Under the pieces are notes generated by a model. It was not told the DNA's origin and did not search any database. It saw only the letters and a list, made by a program, of their open reading frames with translations. The translations under genes and the position numbers were made by a program. Positions 44,554 to 52,247 of a stretch of 64,000 bases of DNA are shown here, in pieces (positions within the stretch are counted from its first letter, which is position 1; each line of letters begins with the position of its first letter). The stretch comes from Velthaea sp965214335 (GTDB lineage: Bacteria > Vulcanimicrobiota > Vulcanimicrobiia > Vulcanimicrobiales > Vulcanimicrobiaceae): the NCBI GenBank assembly GCA_965214335.1, contig CBDCBO010000005.1, forward strand, positions 868,001 to 932,000. Reading direction: 5' to 3'.

Positions 44554-45471
44554 ATTTCGATCGGAACGAATTCGACGCGGCTGTTGATTCTCGACGGGGA
44601 TAGCGTGGTGTCGGCTCAGTCGGTCGGCACGCGACTCGGACGCGGACTCGGCAGCGATGGCCGGCTCGACCCGGATGCGCGCCAACGCACGCTTGCGACC
44701 ATCGGCGATTACGTTGCCGACGTCCGAAGGCGGCGTGCCGCAATCGACGTCATCGCAACGAGCGCCTTGCGGCGCGCGACCGATGCGGCCGCGTTCGGCG
44801 CCGCCGTCGAGGCACTCGTCGGAGTCGAGCCGCATGTCATCAGCGGCGATGAAGAAGCCGCGTACTCGTTTGCCGGCGCGGTGTTCGGCGACCAAACCGA
44901 TCGGCGCGTCGGGGTGCTCGATGTCGGTGGCGGCTCAACCGAGCTTGCGATTGGGACGCGTAGCGCAATCGAGCGCACGATCTCACTCGAAATCGGCGCC
45001 GTCCGGTTGTCGGAACGCTGGCCGGCGCTGTTGGGCGAACGCGCGCTCGATGCCCCGGCGCGAGCGGTGCAGGTTGCTGCGGCACGCGCCGATGCGCACG
45101 CGGTTTTAGCGCCGCTGGCCGGCTTTACCGGCTTCGAGACGCTGCTGGCGGTCGGCGGCACCGTCTTCACCGCCGCCGCCATGATCGCCGGCGACCCGCT
45201 GCGCGACGGTGTGCGGATCGACCGTGCCGCGCGCCGGCGGATCATCGATACGTTGCTCGCGCGGACATTGACCGCTCGCCGCGATTTGGCGCATATTCGT
45301 CCGCAACGGGCGGATATTTTGCCGGCCGGGCTGATTGTCGTCGACGTCGCGTGCGAACTTCTGAACGTCGATGCGTTGCAGGTCAGTCATGCCGATCTGC
45401 TCGCTGGATACCTGCGTTCGCCGGCCTATCGGGCGGCGATACTGCCGCGCGAAACGCCGGCCCAAAGATGA
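44554..45471 (+). CDS. ppx: Exopolyphosphatase / guanosine pentaphosphatase-like, with apparent non-canonical start
   Basis: A Ppx/GppA phosphatase of the actin-like ATPase superfamily. SGDEEAAYSFAG contains the catalytic glutamate, DVGGGSTELAIG is the second phosphate loop, and the C-terminus has the NVDALQVSHADLLAGYL-like segment. The first phosphate loop, SIGTNSTRLLIL, is encoded at 44557-44592, upstream of the first standard start (TTG 44584). In that frame no ATG, GTG or TTG exists between an in-frame TGA near 44485 and 44584. I therefore propose ATT at 44554 as the start (305 aa), with low certainty; a sequencing frameshift is the alternative. The usual Asp before IGTNS is Ser here. Confidence 0.75.
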   Translation: MSIGTNSTRLLILDGDSVVSAQSVGTRLGRGLGSDGRLDPDARQRTLATIGDYVADVRRRRAAIDVIATSALRRATDAAAFGAAVEALVGVEPHVISGDEEAAYSFAGAVFGDQTDRRVGVLDVGGGSTELAIGTRSAIERTISLEIGAVRLSERWPALLGERALDAPARAVQVAAARADAHAVLAPLAGFTGFETLLAVGGTVFTAAAMIAGDPLRDGVRIDRAARRRIIDTLLARTLTARRDLAHIRPQRADILPAGLIVVDVACELLNVDALQVSHADLLAGYLRSPAYRAAILPRETPAQR

Positions 45472-45505
45472 TCGGCCGCGCTTGGAGTTTAACACTTGCG
45501 CGCAT

Positions 45506-45827
45506 GGGATGATGGTGGAATTGGCAGACACAGCAGACTTAAAGCAGATTGAGCCGATCGGCCGGAAACGACGATCGGGATGCGCTCAAAGTCGGTGAAC
45601 TCTTCGCTCGCGCCAAAGCGGGCATGACGACGCCGAGCCAAGCGCGTTGCACCCCGTGCAACGCGAAGGTGTAGAGACTGGACGGGCGCGGCCTACCTGT
45701 CGTTCGTCGACAAACGGTCAAGGCACAGTCCAGACCACGCCCGCCGTTCGCGGCGCCGGCGAAAGCCGGAGTGGTACGAAAATCTGCCGCCCGCGAGGGC
45801 ATCCGAGTTCGAGCCTCGGTCGTCCCA
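45506..45827 (+). tRNA. tRNA-Leu(TAA) interrupted by a group I intron
   Basis: Exons 45506-45540 and 45779-45827 (84 nt) fold as a class II tRNA. The acceptor GGGATGA pairs with TCGTCCC, with A73 at 45827. The D arm has GTGGAATTGGCAGACAC, the anticodon stem pairs GCAGA with TCTGC, the loop CTTAAAA has anticodon TAA, the long variable arm is GCCC-GCGA-GGGC, and the T arm is CCGAG-TTCGAGC-CTCGG. The intron lies between U34 (45540) and A35 (45779), the position used by cyanobacterial and plastid tRNA-Leu(UAA) introns. The 3' CCA is not encoded, unlike in the fMet gene. Confidence 0.93.
45541..45778 (+). ncRNA. Group I (IC3-like) self-splicing intron in tRNA-Leu(UAA)
   Basis: 238 nt. The exon CTT (45538-45540) can pair with GAG at 45551-45553, giving P1 with the required U-G at the 5' splice site. 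P2 is CCGATCG (45554-45560) with CGATCGG (45572-45578). The conserved strings GGATGCGCTCAAAGTC and GCCGAGCCAAG follow. P7 is GACTG (45676-45680, within GTAGAGACTGGACGGG) with CAGTC (45726-45730). A P9 hairpin CCGGC-GAAA-GCCGG (45756-45769) precedes the terminal omega-G at 45778. The best-known cyanobacterial intron has GACTC/GAGTC at P7, so the pair covaries. There is no homing endonuclease ORF. Confidence 0.9.
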
Positions 45828-46039
45828 AAAACGAACGCTTACCCGGCAAGTTGCAGAGTAGATCGAGCCGTGCTCGCGGCTTCGGCCTCGGGTTCGGTGG
45901 TGCTCCACACCGCGTCGCGATCGGCCTGCCGTCACGCCGAGCGTTAATCTCCAAAGCGTATAGCCACCGTCGCCGCGTCGAGCCGCCGGTAGTGGAGGGT
46001 CGCTGCAACTCTTTTCCGAAAGCTGCGCGGTTCGTCGAT

Positions 46040-46065
46040 ACCCGGCTTCGGCCGGGTTTCGTTTG
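46040..46065 (+). terminator. Rho-independent terminator-like hairpin just before etfB
   Basis: ACCCGGC (46040-46046), a TTCG tetraloop, GCCGGGT (46051-46057), followed by TTCGTTTG. It ends 21 bases before the TTG start of etfB, leaving no room for a promoter between hairpin and gene. It may end the tRNA-Leu transcript with partial readthrough, or act as an attenuator in the etf leader. Confidence 0.75.
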
Positions 46066-46086
46066 TCCCGAAGGTGATACGCAGTT

Positions 46087-46875
46087 TTGAAAATCGTCGT
46101 TACCGTGAAGCTGGTTCCCGATACGAATGCCGATAAGCGCATCGATCCGGCAACCAAACGGCTCGTGCGCAGCGGCGTCGAGACGGTGATCAATCCGTTT
46201 GACGAGTACGCGATCGAAGCGGCGCTCCAACTCAAGGAGCAGCTCAACGATGGTTCGACCGTGACGATCGTATCGATGGCGCCCGAAAGCGGACGCGAAA
46301 TCGTCCGTAAGGCGTTGGCGATGGGCGCCGACAACGCGGTGATGCTCAGCGATCCGGGTTTCGCCGGCTCGGATGTGTGGGGCACGGCCTACGCGCTTGC
46401 CGCCGCGATCCGCAAAGGCGGTTTCGATCTCGTGCTGACCGGGACGCAGTCGACCGACGCCAATACGGGCGAACTGCCCGGCGCCCTCGCCGAGTATCTC
46501 GGTGTGCCCGGCCTCACGTATGCGCGAAAGATCACCTATGCCGACGGCCGGATTCGCGCCGAGCGGGAAACGGAGACGGGCTACCAGCGCGTGAGCGCGC
46601 CGTTGCCGGCCTTGGTCAGCATCAGCAAATCAGCGGCCGAGCCGCGCTATGCCTCGCTCAAAGGCATTATGGGAGCCAAGAAAAAGGACATCGCCCGGCT
46701 CAGCGTCGCGGACCTCGAGTTGACCAAAGCGGTGGGTGCCGATGGGGCCAAAGTCGAGCTGGTCGAACTGACCGCGCCGTCCGCGCGCGCCGCCGGCCGC
46801 TCCGTGACGGCCGCCGATGCGGTTGACGGCGCACGCCAGATCCTCGAATTTCTGCAAGCGCGAAAGTTGCTCTAA
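46087..46875 (+). CDS. etfB: Electron transfer flavoprotein subunit beta
   Basis: A 262-residue subunit of the FAD/AMP-containing ETF heterodimer, which carries electrons from acyl-CoA and similar dehydrogenases to the quinone pool. Conserved sequences are MKIVVTVKLVPDTNADKRID, NPFDEYAIEAALQLKE, the recognition-loop region GTQSTDANTGELPGALAEYL, and RYASLKGIMGAKKKD. The start is TTG at 46087 with GAAGGTGA about 10 bases upstream. etfA follows with 1 base between stop and start. No dehydrogenase or ETF-quinone oxidoreductase gene is adjacent. Confidence 0.94.
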   Translation: MKIVVTVKLVPDTNADKRIDPATKRLVRSGVETVINPFDEYAIEAALQLKEQLNDGSTVTIVSMAPESGREIVRKALAMGADNAVMLSDPGFAGSDVWGTAYALAAAIRKGGFDLVLTGTQSTDANTGELPGALAEYLGVPGLTYARKITYADGRIRAERETETGYQRVSAPLPALVSISKSAAEPRYASLKGIMGAKKKDIARLSVADLELTKAVGADGAKVELVELTAPSARAAGRSVTAADAVDGARQILEFLQARKLL

Positions 46876-46876
46876 C

Positions 46877-47854
46877 GTGAAAGACGTCATCGCCTTCATC
46901 GAACACAAGCACGGCACACCCCGTCGCGTGGCGTACGAAGCCGTCACGGCCGCACGCCTCATCGCCGATCGACTCGGCGGCCTCGTCCACGCGGTTGTCG
47001 TCGGCAGCGCCGCGGCATCGGTGGCCGAACAATTGAGCGCCTACCCGGTCGACCGCATTCACGTCTCGACCGATCCGGCGACCGACGGTCTTATCGATCC
47101 GGCGGTTGACGCCGTCGCCGCTGTCGCCGAGTCGGCTGGTCCGGCGCTCTTGGTCTTCGGCAACACGATGGTCGGCCGCGATGTCGGTAGCCGCGTCGCC
47201 GCCCGGCTCGACGCCGGCATGAACGCCGATGCGATCGGCCTGTCCGTGATCGACGGTCGTGTCGCGTGCGTCTCGCCCAAGCTGGGCGGTCTAACGATCA
47301 CCACTTGCGCGTTCAAAAGCGATTTCGGTGTGGTCGCGATCCGGCCTAACGTCTTCACCGCCAAAGCCGCGCCCGGGCGGGCGGAAATCGTCGCGCTGGC
47401 GCCTTCGGGTAAGCGCAACGCTGTCGTGCTCGACGAAGAAGTCGAAGAAGTCGCAGCGGAACTCGGCGTCGATGAAGCGTCCGTCGTCGTGAGCGGTGGT
47501 CGCGGCTTAGGTGGGCCCGAACCCTTCAAGACGATCCTCAAGGATCTGGCCGATGCGTTGGGTGGTGCCGTCGGTGCCTCCCGGGCGGCGGTCGATGCAG
47601 GTTGGATCTCGCATGCTCATCAAGTTGGGCAGACCGGCAAAACCGTCAGCCCCGAGCTATACATCGCGGTCGGGATCTCGGGCGCCATCCAGCACAAGGT
47701 GGGGATGCGCACCGCTCAAACGATCGTTGCGATCAACAAAGACGCCGGCGTTCCGATCGGTGAGTTCGCCGATCTGCTGGTGGTCGGCGATGCGTTCAGC
47801 ATCGTTCCCGAACTCGCCAAGCAAGTTCGGGACGCGAAGGCCGTCCACGCGTAA
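46877..47854 (+). CDS. etfA: Electron transfer flavoprotein subunit alpha
   Basis: A 325-residue FAD-binding partner of EtfB. The N-terminal domain carries ARLIADRLGGLVHAVVVG; the C-terminal FAD domain has VVSGGRGLGGPEPFKTI, GASRAAVDAGWISHAHQVGQ-type residues, VSPELYIAVGISGAIQH and VAINKDAGVPIGEFADLLVV, the ETF alpha signature. I chose the GTG at 46877; the longer frame overlaps etfB out of family alignment. Confidence 0.94.
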   Translation: MKDVIAFIEHKHGTPRRVAYEAVTAARLIADRLGGLVHAVVVGSAAASVAEQLSAYPVDRIHVSTDPATDGLIDPAVDAVAAVAESAGPALLVFGNTMVGRDVGSRVAARLDAGMNADAIGLSVIDGRVACVSPKLGGLTITTCAFKSDFGVVAIRPNVFTAKAAPGRAEIVALAPSGKRNAVVLDEEVEEVAAELGVDEASVVVSGGRGLGGPEPFKTILKDLADALGGAVGASRAAVDAGWISHAHQVGQTGKTVSPELYIAVGISGAIQHKVGMRTAQTIVAINKDAGVPIGEFADLLVVGDAFSIVPELAKQVRDAKAVHA

Positions 47855-47953
47855 CGAACTGGGCCGTTGCACACGTTGATACCGTGTTGCCGCTGCCCTG
47901 TCCGCGGCCGGCCATGCGCCCGGGGCCCGGAGTTCTCCTAGAAAGTCGAGTTC

Positions 47954-49537
47954 GTGATTCGTTCCAAGCACCTGTCCGTAGCCGCTGCCGTGGCCGCGCT
48001 CGTCATCATTTGCGCCCCGGGCTTGTCGTCGGCCAAAGCCAAGCCGACCCCCGATCCGTCCGCCTCGCCTAGCGCGTCCGGCTCGCCCTCGCCGGCTCCG
48101 TCGCCGACGGCTACGCCCGAACCGCTCGACATCCAGGTTCCGCGGCTCGAGGCGAAGCTCAAAACGGACCCCAACGACAAAACGACGATGACGCAGTTGG
48201 CGCAGGATTACTACAGTGTCAACCGGCCAGACTTAGCGCTGGGTTTGACCCAAAAATTGATCGCCGGCGGCAGCAAGACCGCCCAAGTCTACTACGTCGA
48301 CGGGATCTCGAATGCCGCGCTCGGTCACGAGAAAGAGTCGGTCAGCGATCTCGAAAACGCGTCGAATCTCGAACCGACGAACGCCGCCGTTCTGGGCACG
48401 TTGACGACGTTATACTTGCGCGCCAATCGGCCGGCCGACGCCGAACGGGTCGCCAAGCGCGCGATCACCTTCAATAAAGGTGATGAGAACGCGCTACTGA
48501 CCTACGGCCAAGTGTTGGCCAACGAGCAGAAGTACGACGACGCCCGCACGCAGTTCGAGGCCGCGGCGAAAATCGCGCCGGCCGATGCCCACCCCGTCGT
48601 GCTCGAAGCCCAAACGTATGCCTCGCAGAACGCCATCGCGCTCGCCGCCCAAGTCTACGATCGGGCCGTCGCCCTCGATCCCAAGAGCGCTGAAGCATTG
48701 GCCGGCAAGGCCCAGATTGCGGGCGTTCAGCATAATGTTCCCGTTGCGATCGACACCTTCAATAAGCTCCTCGCGATGGCCACCACCGACGAAGAAAAAG
48801 CCGCGGTCGTGGATCAAACGGCAAAATTATACGCCGTCGAAAAGATGAATTCGCAAGCCGACACGGCTTACCGGAACGCTATCACGACGTATCCGAAAGT
48901 CCCCGCGACGCACCTCAATTACGGCGATTACTTAGCGTTTACCAAGGACATGCCGGGTGCGGTGCGCGAGTGGACGGCGGCCGCCGGGCCCAATCGCGAC
49001 AACGCCGACGCGCTCTCGCGCTTAGGCGATTATTACAAGCAAACGGGCGACCTGAACCGCGCGATCGACAATTACAAGCGCTTGACCGACACCGCGGGTT
49101 CCGACCCGCGCACCTGGTTGCTGCTGGCCGCCGCCTACGCGCAAAGTAAGCAGTACGACAAGGCGCGCGATTCGTTCCGGCACTCGTATGCGCTGGGCCG
49201 CTCGGCCGAAGCGCTCGTCGGTTTGGCGCAATCCGACTTCGCGACCAAGAATTACCGCGAAACGATTTTGATTTTCGCCGCGCTCGACAAGAACGCGCCG
49301 AACTTCACGAAGCAAAATCCGCAAGTGTTGTACGTGCTCGGTCAAAGCTATCAGAAAACGGGCGACAAGAAGAACGCCAAGGATGCCTACACGCGCTTCT
49401 TAGCGTATACGAAGCCCGGTTCGCAGGCGCAGTCCGAGGTTAAAGACTTGATCAGTCAGATGGATACCAGGAAACCCGAACCCAAGGCTAGCGCGAAGCC
49501 GAAGCCCAGCGCGACCAAGGCGCCGGCGAAACCGTAA
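47954..49537 (+). CDS. Secreted TPR-repeat protein
   Basis: A 527-residue protein with a signal peptide (LSVAAAVAALVIICAPGLSSA), a Pro/Ser-rich linker (residues ~35-60), and then about ten tetratricopeptide-type repeats to residue ~495 (for example ALLTYGQVLANEQKYDDARTQ-type units and LSRLGDYYKQTGDLNRAID). The C-terminus is Lys/Pro/Ala-rich. It should be periplasmic and act in protein-protein interaction; no enzymatic motif is present. The start is GTG at 47954. The deacetylase-fold gene begins 1 base after its stop. Confidence 0.8.
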   Translation: MIRSKHLSVAAAVAALVIICAPGLSSAKAKPTPDPSASPSASGSPSPAPSPTATPEPLDIQVPRLEAKLKTDPNDKTTMTQLAQDYYSVNRPDLALGLTQKLIAGGSKTAQVYYVDGISNAALGHEKESVSDLENASNLEPTNAAVLGTLTTLYLRANRPADAERVAKRAITFNKGDENALLTYGQVLANEQKYDDARTQFEAAAKIAPADAHPVVLEAQTYASQNAIALAAQVYDRAVALDPKSAEALAGKAQIAGVQHNVPVAIDTFNKLLAMATTDEEKAAVVDQTAKLYAVEKMNSQADTAYRNAITTYPKVPATHLNYGDYLAFTKDMPGAVREWTAAAGPNRDNADALSRLGDYYKQTGDLNRAIDNYKRLTDTAGSDPRTWLLLAAAYAQSKQYDKARDSFRHSYALGRSAEALVGLAQSDFATKNYRETILIFAALDKNAPNFTKQNPQVLYVLGQSYQKTGDKKNAKDAYTRFLAYTKPGSQAQSEVKDLISQMDTRKPEPKASAKPKPSATKAPAKP

Positions 49538-49538
49538 C

Positions 49539-50549
49539 GTGCTCGTCGCGTACGACGATCGGCTGACTCAGCATTTGGCCGGAGTGGGGCATCCCGAACG
49601 CCCCGATCGGGTTGCCGTCGTTGCCCGCGAACTCGCCCGGCGCGGCATGCTGGCCGACCGGATCGATACGCGCCTTGCCGAGCCCGACGAATTGGCTCGC
49701 GTTCACCCGCCGCGCTATATTGAGCTAGTGCGCCGCGAATGCGCGCGGCTGGAATCGACGCAAGCCGGGATGCTCTCGACCGGTGATACCGTCATCGACG
49801 CCGGCAGCTATGAATCCGCCGCCCGGGCGGCCGGCGGTACGCTGGCCGCACTGGACCGTGTCTGCCGCGACAACCGTTCGGCATTCGCGCTCGTTCGGCC
49901 GCCGGGCCATCATGCCGAACCCGCGCGCGGCATGGGGTTTTGCGTCTTTAACAACGCGGCACTCGCGGCGCGTTCCTACGCGCTGGAAACCGGCCGAGAC
50001 GCGCTCGTCGCGGATATCGACTATCACCACGGAAACGGCACCCAGGCGCTGGTCGGCAGCGGGTTGTCGTACCTCTCGACGCACGCCAGTCCCGCCTATC
50101 CCGGCACCGGCCATCCGCGCGACAATCGGCTGGGCGGAGACGGTTCACTCATCAATGTGCCGCTGCCGGCAACCGGCATTACCACCGAGGCGTTCGTCGC
50201 AATTTGGACGCGCACGCTGCGCGCGCTCGCGGCGCGCCTGCGGCCGGGACTGCTCGTGGTGAGCGCCGGCTATGATTTCGTCGCGGGTGACCCGGTCGGC
50301 GACCTCGGCGTTGCGACGTCGGCGGCGCGTCAGATCGGTCGCATCGTGCATGAGATCGCAACCGAGTACTGTGACGGCCGAGTGGTGTTCGTGCTCGAAG
50401 GCGGCTACGATCCGGTAATGCTCGCAACCTGCGTGGTCGATACGATCGCCGGATTCGAGGAAGCCGCCGCGGTCGACCGCACCGACGACGCATCGATTCC
50501 CGACCGTCAAGCGGTCATCGTGAACGAACTCGAAGGCGCTCCGGTTTGA
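49539..50549 (+). CDS. Histone deacetylase / acetylpolyamine amidohydrolase family enzyme
   Basis: A 336-residue zinc-dependent deacetylase of the HDAC/AcuC/AphA superfamily. HPERPDRV lies near residue 18, the catalytic His pair in RPPGHHAEP near 122, FCVFNNAALAAR near 135, the zinc ligands in DIDYHHGNGT near 160 (D and H), and the second zinc aspartate in SAGYDFVAGDPVGDL near 245. Substrates could be acetyl-lysine, acetylpolyamines or acetoin-related compounds. It starts with GTG one base after the TPR gene and overlaps the MauE-like gene by 4 bases. Confidence 0.9.
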   Translation: MLVAYDDRLTQHLAGVGHPERPDRVAVVARELARRGMLADRIDTRLAEPDELARVHPPRYIELVRRECARLESTQAGMLSTGDTVIDAGSYESAARAAGGTLAALDRVCRDNRSAFALVRPPGHHAEPARGMGFCVFNNAALAARSYALETGRDALVADIDYHHGNGTQALVGSGLSYLSTHASPAYPGTGHPRDNRLGGDGSLINVPLPATGITTEAFVAIWTRTLRALAARLRPGLLVVSAGYDFVAGDPVGDLGVATSAARQIGRIVHEIATEYCDGRVVFVLEGGYDPVMLATCVVDTIAGFEEAAAVDRTDDASIPDRQAVIVNELEGAPV

Positions 50550-50986
50550 GTCTGGCGGTCCTGCTCCTGCGCGTCGCCGTCGGCGGGCTGTTCATCGTGG
50601 CGGGCGGCTCGAAAATCGGTCATGCCGATGTGTTCGCGGCGCAAATTGCGGCATTCGGTTTGGTTCCGCGATTGCTCATCGCGCCGCTGGCGCTGCTGTT
50701 ACCGTTCTTCGAGGTATTGCTGGGCGGCTATCTGGTCGTGGGCTTGTTCACGCGAACCGCGGCGATCGTGGCGGTCGTTCAGCTAGCCGTTTTCGCCGTC
50801 GCGATCGGGTCGGCGGTAGCGCGCGGCTTGTCCCTATCCTGCGGCTGCTTCGGTCCGGGCGACGCCACCCGCACGTCGTGGCCCGAAGTGGTGCGCGATC
50901 TCGCTTTTGCCGGAGTCGCCGCGTTCGTGGCGTGGCGCGCGCCTGGGATGATGGCCCTCGACCGCCGAATCGGAAACGTGAAATGA
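50546..50986 (+). CDS. MauE/DoxX-like membrane protein
   Basis: A 146-residue protein with four predicted membrane helices (LLLRVAVGGLFIVAGGSKIG, LLIAPLALLLPFFEVLLGGYLVVG and others). It has the MauE-type cysteine pair in SLSCGCFGPGD. MauE-like proteins accompany thioredoxin-like proteins and supply or transfer reducing equivalents or disulfides across the membrane. Its stop overlaps the ATG of the TlpA-like gene by 4 bases, supporting joint function. The start is a TTG overlapping the upstream stop. Confidence 0.8.
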   Translation: MSLAVLLLRVAVGGLFIVAGGSKIGHADVFAAQIAAFGLVPRLLIAPLALLLPFFEVLLGGYLVVGLFTRTAAIVAVVQLAVFAVAIGSAVARGLSLSCGCFGPGDATRTSWPEVVRDLAFAGVAAFVAWRAPGMMALDRRIGNVK

Positions 50987-51585
50987 AAGCCAACATAACG
51001 ACGCGCCGGTCAGCGGTCGACCGCCGCAAGCCGATTTTGTACGCCACCCTGGCGGTGATCGCTTTGGCGTTGATCGTGACGGTCGCTGTGCTGTCGCGCA
51101 ATCCATCCGTGGTCCCGCAGTCCGCAACGGAGACCCACACCCAGGCGACGATCAAAGTCGGCGATACCGCGCCGCCGTTCGCCGTGTCGACGACGGCCGG
51201 CCCGTTCGATCTCGCAACGACCAAGACGCCGGTCATGCTCGAAGTCTTCGCGACCTGGTGCCCCCACTGTCAGCGCGAAACCAAAATCATCGACAACCTT
51301 TACAAAAAGTACGGCAAACAGATCAGCATCGTGGCGGTGTCCGGCAGCAACGTCGGTATCGACAATAGCACGCCGGCCTCACAAGCCGATGTCATCGCGT
51401 TTGCCCAGAAGTACGGCGTCGCCTATCCGATCGCGTTCGATCCGGATCTTAAAGTCGCCGGAAGCTACATGCAGTCCGGCTTTCCGACTATCGTCGTGAT
51501 CAAGGCGGACAAGACGATCGGTTACATCGGCGACGGCGAGCTGGCCCAATCCACGCTGGAAACGGCGATCAAGGCCGCACTTTAA
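50983..51585 (+). CDS. TlpA/ResA-like membrane-anchored thioredoxin
   Basis: A 200-residue protein with an N-terminal anchor (PILYATLAVIALALIVTVAV) and a thioredoxin fold. The redox site is WCPHC within FATWCPHCQRETK near residue 92; a cis-proline-type loop occurs at SGFPTIVVI. CPHC, as in DsbA, is more oxidising than the CEPC or CVPC of typical TlpA/ResA. It acts outside the cytoplasmic membrane, likely with the MauE-like partner encoded immediately upstream, in disulfide exchange or cytochrome maturation. Confidence 0.88.
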   Translation: MKANITTRRSAVDRRKPILYATLAVIALALIVTVAVLSRNPSVVPQSATETHTQATIKVGDTAPPFAVSTTAGPFDLATTKTPVMLEVFATWCPHCQRETKIIDNLYKKYGKQISIVAVSGSNVGIDNSTPASQADVIAFAQKYGVAYPIAFDPDLKVAGSYMQSGFPTIVVIKADKTIGYIGDGELAQSTLETAIKAAL

Positions 51586-51719
51586 CCGGCCGTTCACGCG
51601 GCGGTAACGACACGCCGCGTATGGTGGAAGGACCGTCATCATCGCGGCGTCCGCGGCTCTGCGCGAGCCGTCAGCGCCGGTATCCCGCCGACCCCAAACT
51701 GGGCGGTTTAGGAGTTCGC

Positions 51720-52130
51720 TTGTTCACGCACCGTTTCGTTGCGATTCTTGCCTTGGCTATCACGCTGAGCCCCTTGTCCGCGAGCGCCCAAACCGCGACA
51801 TCGGCTCCCGTGCCGACGGCGTCGGGCTCGGCCATGGCGGGTAGCCACCATTCCCATCATCGCCGTTCACACCATCATTCGCTCATGCACGCACTGGCGA
51901 AGCTGAATTTGAGCGACGCCCAGAAACAGCAAGTCGCCGGCTTTCGCGCCGCGCAAAAGCAAGCCGACGCGAACGCCGATCCGGCGACGAAACGCGCCAA
52001 CGCCGCCAAGCTGCACCAACAGGTCATGGGCGTGCTTACGCGCGATCAGGCGACGCAACTCCAGCAATACGAAAAACCGGCGGCTGCGCGTACGACCAAC
52101 GACGCGCCGCTGCCCGCAGCGACCCCTTAA
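51720..52130 (+). CDS. His-rich secreted Spy/CpxP-like protein
   Basis: A 136-residue protein with a signal peptide (FVAILALAITLSPLSASAQ), a histidine cluster (SHHSHHRRSHHHS, residues ~45-57) able to bind metal, and a helical part with two LTxxQ-like units (LNLSDAQKQQVAGFRAAQ and LTRDQATQLQQYE) as in Spy/CpxP periplasmic chaperones. I chose the TTG at 51720 because AGGAG is 5 bases upstream and the signal peptide starts there; the frame opens at 51621. It may be a periplasmic stress chaperone or metal buffer (inference). Confidence 0.6.
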   Translation: MFTHRFVAILALAITLSPLSASAQTATSAPVPTASGSAMAGSHHSHHRRSHHHSLMHALAKLNLSDAQKQQVAGFRAAQKQADANADPATKRANAAKLHQQVMGVLTRDQATQLQQYEKPAAARTTNDAPLPAATP

Positions 52131-52170
52131 CGCACGCCTGTGCGGTGTGCCGCAGGTGTGAAAATCGGTG

Positions 52171-52193
52171 CCTCGCTCCGGCCTCTAGCGAGG
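52171..52193. terminator. Hairpin between convergent genes
   Basis: CCTCGCT (52171-52177) pairs with AGCGAGG (52187-52193) across a 9-base loop, between the Spy-like gene and the 3' end of the RseB-like gene. Neither side has a T tract, so only a weak terminator call is possible. Confidence 0.35.
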
Positions 52194-52247
52194 TCGAAGC
52201 AGCGACACCGTTGTCCGGTTCGAGCGCCGGTTCATCGCCCGCGGACG

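Noticed and set aside
45371..46090. Short ORFs (plus and minus) across the tRNA-Leu region considered as an intron-encoded endonuclease
   Set aside because: None has LAGLIDADG, GIY-YIG or HNH motifs, and they overlap the structured intron core and tRNA exons.
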